The translations under genes and the position numbers were made by a program. A stretch of DNA of 64,000 bases from CALFXN01 sp937957815 (lineage in GTDB: Bacteria > Synergistota > Synergistia > Synergistales > Aminobacteriaceae), in the NCBI GenBank assembly GCA_036788195.1, contig DAIQNX010000015.1:7450-71449 (forward strand). Direction: 5' to 3'. Position 1 is the stretch's first letter. Each line of letters opens with the position of its first letter. This document shows positions 61,122-64,000 of the stretch, in pieces. The notes under the pieces were generated by a model. It was not told the origin of the DNA, searched no databases, and saw only the letters and a program-made list of their open reading frames with translations.

Positions 61122-62080
61122 TCGACGCACACCTCCAGTCCCGCGACGCCCGCGATATCCTCCGCCTTCAGGTCGACGCGGATCATCTCTGCCGGGTGCA
61201 GCCGTACCATCTTCGTCCGCTTGATGGCCCGCCGTTCCTGCGACGCGGATTCGGGCGTCCGGACGACGACCGACCGGTCGCGCCAGGGCGCTCCGACGCG
61301 GAGCGAAATCGTGCAGTCGCGCGCGCCCGACACGCGCTGGGGCAGCGTGTAGCGCACGCCGTCGCCCGGGGTGACCGGAATTCGGGCTTCGGGAGCGCTC
61401 CCGGCCGCGTATCCGGCCGCGAAGGCGCCGGCCTGCGTCGCCTCGACCGAGACCCAGTCCACGAGATCGTGGACGTGAAGCACGTTGCCGCACGCGAAAA
61501 CGCCCGGAACCGACGTCATGAACGTATCGTCGACGATGGCTCCGCTCGTCACGGGATCGATCTCCACCCCGCACATCCTCGACAGCTCGTTCTCCGGAAT
61601 CAGGCCGACCGAAAGAAGGAGCGTGTCGCACGGGACGAAGCGTTCGGTCTCGGGAACCGGATTCCTGTCGGCGCCGACCTGGGCGACCGAAACACCCTCG
61701 AGCCGCCCCCGGCCGTGGATCTTCGTGACGGTCGTCGAGAGGAAGAGCGGAATGTTGTAATCGTTCAGGCACTGCTGGATGTTGCGCGGCAGGCCGCTCG
61801 AATACGGCAGNNNNNNNNNNNNNNNNNNNNNNNNNNNNNNNNNNNNNNNNNNNNNNNNNNNNNNNNNNNNNNNNNNNNNNNNNNNNNNNNNNNNNNNNNN
61901 NNNNNNNNNNAAGCCGTCGTGGATGCACTGGTTCAGGATGCCGCCGAGGATGCGGTCGCGTTCGATGAGGAGGACGTCGTCGCACCCGGCGTCGTGCGCG
62001 GACACCGCGGCCGCGAGTCCAGCGGGACCGCCGCCGATGACCGCGACGCACGCGGTGATATGTCTGATCGCGGACGTCAT
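61118..62080 (-). CDS. FAD/NAD(P)-binding oxidoreductase, GlpB/NADH-oxidase-like (interrupted by assembly gap)
   Basis: The start (ATG at 62080) encodes VAVIGGGPAGLAAAVSAHDAG, a FAD Rossmann motif, and ILNQCIHDG. The sequence then enters 100 Ns and resumes at LPYSSGLPRNIQQCLNDY. Family members have roughly 130 residues between these points, including the NAD motif, so the true gap is probably nearer 400 bases than 100. The C-terminal part (DTLLLSVGLIPENELS, ACGNVLHVHDLVDWVS) is normal. It pairs with the GlpA-like protein upstream and DUF1667 downstream, coupled by ATGA at both ends. Confidence 0.85.
   Translation of the reverse strand: MTSAIRHITACVAVIGGGPAGLAAAVSAHDAGCDDVLLIERDRILGGILNQCIHDGXXXXXXXXXXXXXXXXXXXXXXXXXXXXXXXXXXLPYSSGLPRNIQQCLNDYNIPLFLSTTVTKIHGRGRLEGVSVAQVGADRNPVPETERFVPCDTLLLSVGLIPENELSRMCGVEIDPVTSGAIVDDTFMTSVPGVFACGNVLHVHDLVDWVSVEATQAGAFAAGYAAGSAPEARIPVTPGDGVRYTLPQRVSGARDCTISLRVGAPWRDRSVVVRTPESASQERRAIKRTKMVRLHPAEMIRVDLKAEDIAGVAGLEVCVE
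61811..61910. other. Assembly gap of exactly 100 Ns
   Basis: The round length indicates a placeholder. It lies inside the GlpB-like gene and hides its central NAD-binding region. Confidence 0.99.
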
Positions 62081-63588
62081 CTCGAGTCGCCTCCAATGGC
62101 TTCCCGGACGTGCCCCGTGTAGAGCGGGGAGCGCACGCTCCGAAGAAGGAAGTCCTCCGGCTTCCGGCCGAACTCGTCGCGGAGGATCCTCGTGATCCGT
62201 GGCAGACAGAAGCCACCCTGGCAGCGTCCCATCATGGCCCGCGCGCGATACTTGACGCTGATGAGCGTCCTCGCGCCGAGCGGATTGTTGATCGCGTCGA
62301 TGATCTCCTGCTTCGTGATCTGTTCGCACCGGCAGATGATCTCGCCGTAGTTCGGATTCTCGGCGATCATGTCGGCGCGGACGTCGGGCGGAAGCTCGGA
62401 GAAGAAGAACGGGGACCGTCCGGATCGCGGATTGAAGTCGTCGCGCTCCGCGAGCGGAATGTGCGTCGCGATCATGTCGCGCACCATCTCGGCGATGGCG
62501 GGCGCGCTCGTCAGCCCCGGGCTTTCGATGCCCACGAGGTTGACGAACCCGGGGACATCCTTCCGGTCTTCGATCACGAAGTCGAGGTTTCCGCCGACCT
62601 CCGGAGGCGTCTGCTTGGCGCGGATGCCCGCGAAGTTGCGGATGAAGTCGGACATACGGAGCGAGGGAAGGAGATCGTGGCCTTCCTTGCGGAGCGCGGC
62701 CATCACGTCGGCCGTGCAGGCGTGGTCCTCGCGCCCGTCGATGTACTCGGCGCTCGGGCCGATGATGATGTTGCCGTCGACCGTGGGGGTCAGGTGGATT
62801 CCGAGCCCCGGGGCGTTCGGCTTGGGAGCCTGGTAGACCAGCGTCGAAAGCGATCCGTCGAGCCGCTTGTCGAGGACGTAATACTCTCCGCGGCACGGAT
62901 AGATGCGATAGTCCGTGATTCCCGCCATTCGGCAGACCGCGTCCGAGAAGAGTCCCGCAGAGTTGACGACGACCTTCGCGCGGAGCGTCTCCTTTCGTCC
63001 GTCCTCCGCCGAGGTGGCGACGACCTCGAAGGGCTCTCCCGGCGCCGTGGGACGCCGGATTTCGGTGACCTCCCGCCCGAGGCGGATGTCCGCGCCGTTG
63101 GCGGCCGCGTTTTCCGCGAGGGCGATCGTGAGTGCGTAGGGCGAGATGATCGCGCTCGAAGGGGAATGGAGCGCCATGAGTCCCTCGACGCCCTTCTGGA
63201 GCTTCTGCATCGTCTGCGGCGGAATGATCTCGAGGCCCGGGACGCCGTTCGCGTCCCCCTGCTCCTTCAGCTTGTTCAGCGTCGGGACGTCCGCCTCGTC
63301 GAGCGCCACCGTGAGCTTCCCGATCCGCTTGATCTTCAGCCCCAGATCCCGGCACAGGCCGTCCATCAGCGCGTTTCCCCGGACGTCGACCTTCGCGCGC
63401 AGGCTTCCGGGCTTGTAGTTGAACCCGGCGTGCATGACGCCGCTGTTTCTGCTGCTCGTTCCGAACCCGACATCGAGTTCCTTTTCGACCAGTGCGACCC
63501 GAACGCGATAGCGGGAAAGCTCCCGCGCGATCGCGCACCCTACGACGCCTCCTCCGATGATGAGTACATCCGCATCATTCACCGGCAA
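62077..63588 (-). CDS. GlpA-like FAD-dependent dehydrogenase with C-terminal BFD-like [2Fe-2S] domain
   Basis: A 503-residue protein. Residues 1-~390 are a DAO-type FAD domain (DVLIIGGGVVGCAIARELSR, FGTSSRNSGVMHAGFNY, GIESPGLTSAPAIAEMV). The C-terminal ~100 residues hold the BFD-like cluster ligands CRCE...(R)CQGGFCLPR. This matches anaerobic glycerol-3-phosphate dehydrogenase subunit A and related 2-hydroxyacid dehydrogenases. The TTG at 63588 has a perfect GGAGGTGAT nine bases ahead. First gene of the six-gene operon. Confidence 0.88.
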   Translation of the reverse strand: MPVNDADVLIIGGGVVGCAIARELSRYRVRVALVEKELDVGFGTSSRNSGVMHAGFNYKPGSLRAKVDVRGNALMDGLCRDLGLKIKRIGKLTVALDEADVPTLNKLKEQGDANGVPGLEIIPPQTMQKLQKGVEGLMALHSPSSAIISPYALTIALAENAAANGADIRLGREVTEIRRPTAPGEPFEVVATSAEDGRKETLRAKVVVNSAGLFSDAVCRMAGITDYRIYPCRGEYYVLDKRLDGSLSTLVYQAPKPNAPGLGIHLTPTVDGNIIIGPSAEYIDGREDHACTADVMAALRKEGHDLLPSLRMSDFIRNFAGIRAKQTPPEVGGNLDFVIEDRKDVPGFVNLVGIESPGLTSAPAIAEMVRDMIATHIPLAERDDFNPRSGRSPFFFSELPPDVRADMIAENPNYGEIICRCEQITKQEIIDAINNPLGARTLISVKYRARAMMGRCQGGFCLPRITRILRDEFGRKPEDFLLRSVRSPLYTGHVREAIGGDSR

Positions 63589-63646
63589 AGGGCATCACCT
63601 CCCGGTATTCCGAATTTTCGCCACGTACGGCGACATCACTTGCTTG

Positions 63647-63689
63647 TTGCAAAATTCACAACCAGTGTTCTATAATTAACCACGTGGTT
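63647..63689 (+). promoter_or_regulatory. GntR gene promoter and palindromic operator
   Basis: TTGCAA (63647-63652), an 18-base spacer and TATAAT (63671-63676), immediately followed by the perfect 12-base palindrome AACCACGTGGTT (63678-63689). A further half-site ACGTGGTT occurs at 63692-63699. The palindrome overlaps the predicted transcription start, fitting autorepression by the adjacent GntR regulator. Confidence 0.65.
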
Positions 63690-63719
63690 GAACGTGGTTT
63701 ACCAGCTTTATCTGAAAAG

Positions 63720-63747
63720 ATTGTATCATCATTCGCTACAGGATCAA
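63720..63747 (-). promoter_or_regulatory. Promoter of the GlpA-to-LarA operon
   Basis: On the minus strand: TTGATC (63747-63742), a 16-base spacer, TACAAT (63725-63720). The transcript would cross the AACCACGTGGTT palindrome about 30 bases after its start, so the same operator could block it as a roadblock. Confidence 0.5.
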
Positions 63748-63831
63748 GGCGCCACGGCGCGTTTTTTTTCGGGATAATCCGTGTATATCGTATTCACGAA
63801 AGGGAGACGACCTCGAAAGCAGGTGTGCGGC

Positions 63832-64000
63832 GTGAACCCGAAACGCAGGGAAGTCCTTGAAATACTGATGAGCCTGATACAGTCCGGCGAAATCGTCCGC
63901 GACGGGAAACTGCTCCCCGAACGGGAGATCGCGGCGCGTCTCGACATGTCGCGATCCGTGGTGCGGGAGGCTCTGATCGGCCTCGAAACCCTCGGTGCGC
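63832..64000 (+). CDS. GntR-family regulator (FadR/FCD type), N-terminal part, cut by the right edge
   Basis: The 56 readable residues form a GntR winged HTH: REVLEILMSLIQSGEIV, then LLPEREIAARLDMSRSVVREALIGLE. The LPxERxLA and SRxxVREAL patterns are diagnostic. The effector domain is outside the window; FadR/FCD is the usual partner for organic-acid operons. The GTG at 63832 has AGGTG six bases ahead; a GTG at 63823 is also in frame. Divergent from the operon it probably controls. Confidence 0.85.
   Translation, partial: MNPKRREVLEILMSLIQSGEIVRDGKLLPEREIAARLDMSRSVVREALIGLETLGA

Noticed and set aside
61811..61910. Possible insertion or frameshift in the GlpB-like gene
   Set aside because: The interruption is 100 Ns, an assembly placeholder, so no biological disruption can be claimed.
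1..64000. Search for CRISPR arrays, tRNA/rRNA genes, insertion sequences and prophage genes
   Set aside because: No regularly spaced direct repeats, cloverleaf-like sequences with conserved T-loops, transposase motifs or phage structural genes were found by eye. A dedicated scan (tRNAscan-SE, CRISPR finder) could still reveal a missed tRNA.

Overview
The window is GC-rich, tightly packed, single-chromosome-type bacterial DNA with many ATGA stop/start overlaps, purine-rich ribosome binding sites and frequent GTG, TTG and apparently CTG starts. The mix of genes suggests an anaerobic, amino-acid- and organic-acid-fermenting diderm: a six-subunit Ech-type [NiFe] hydrogenase, RND and MacB-like tripartite efflux pumps, an M20 amidohydrolase, an Asp/Glu racemase, a TAXI-TRAP transporter and a LarA-family racemase. 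Synergistota (Synergistaceae) is my best guess. That is an inference from gene content, because there is no rRNA or marker gene in the window. No tRNA, rRNA, CRISPR array, prophage or insertion sequence was seen. A run of exactly 100 Ns at 61811-61910 is an assembly gap, so this is a draft scaffold.

Layout. 1-320: a RelE/Phd-type toxin-antitoxin pair cut by the left edge. 467-2906: cupin, MarC and a disulfide-reductase-like flavoprotein. 3074-7435: ABC ATPase, FtsX-type permease and adaptor. 7419-9664: cardiolipin synthase and an EEP-family hydrolase. 9953-14960: echABCDEF. 14965-22411 (minus): a three-gene NHLP-type peptide exporter ending in a DUF6922/AbiEii-like pair, with no precursor peptide nearby. 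22502-26689: an RND pump whose proton-relay residues are all Asn. 26900-34025: a membrane protein, an M20 hydrolase, a truncated AraC sensor domain, a B3/B4 protein, and a racemase-PhzF-MocR operon with a clear operator. 34143-37033: GT2-GtrA fusion and a membrane glycosyltransferase-like protein. 37140-40051: Nudix and a diguanylate cyclase. 40189-44980: an envelope cluster (PspA, YbjN-like, GIDE-like, leucine-rich-repeat, SH3 and small exported proteins). 45277-50534: GNAT, alpha/beta hydrolase, Old Yellow Enzyme, P-type Ca2+-ATPase. 50581-51842: homoserine dehydrogenase behind a leader peptide and terminator that look like a Met/Thr attenuator. 51948-56207: a 46-residue protein, a Sel1-repeat protein, a fluoride channel with its riboswitch, LysR and an APC permease. 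56295-63588 (minus): LarA, TRAP permease, TAXI binding protein, DUF1667, GlpB-like and GlpA-like flavoproteins as one long operon, with a divergent GntR regulator entering the right edge.

How the genes work together. Ech would couple ferredoxin oxidation to H2 evolution and ion pumping. The right-hand operon looks like uptake (TRAP), stereo-inversion (LarA) and oxidation (GlpAB/DUF1667-like complex) of a small hydroxyacid or glycerol-3-phosphate-like substrate under GntR control. The MocR operon joins a PLP-dependent sensor to an amino-acid racemase and a PhzF epimerase-like protein. The most noteworthy items are the attenuator ahead of homoserine dehydrogenase, the two CTGA stop/start junctions (35186-35189 and around 22411), the orphan NHLP exporter, the Asn-substituted RND pump and the unannotated 46-residue gene.
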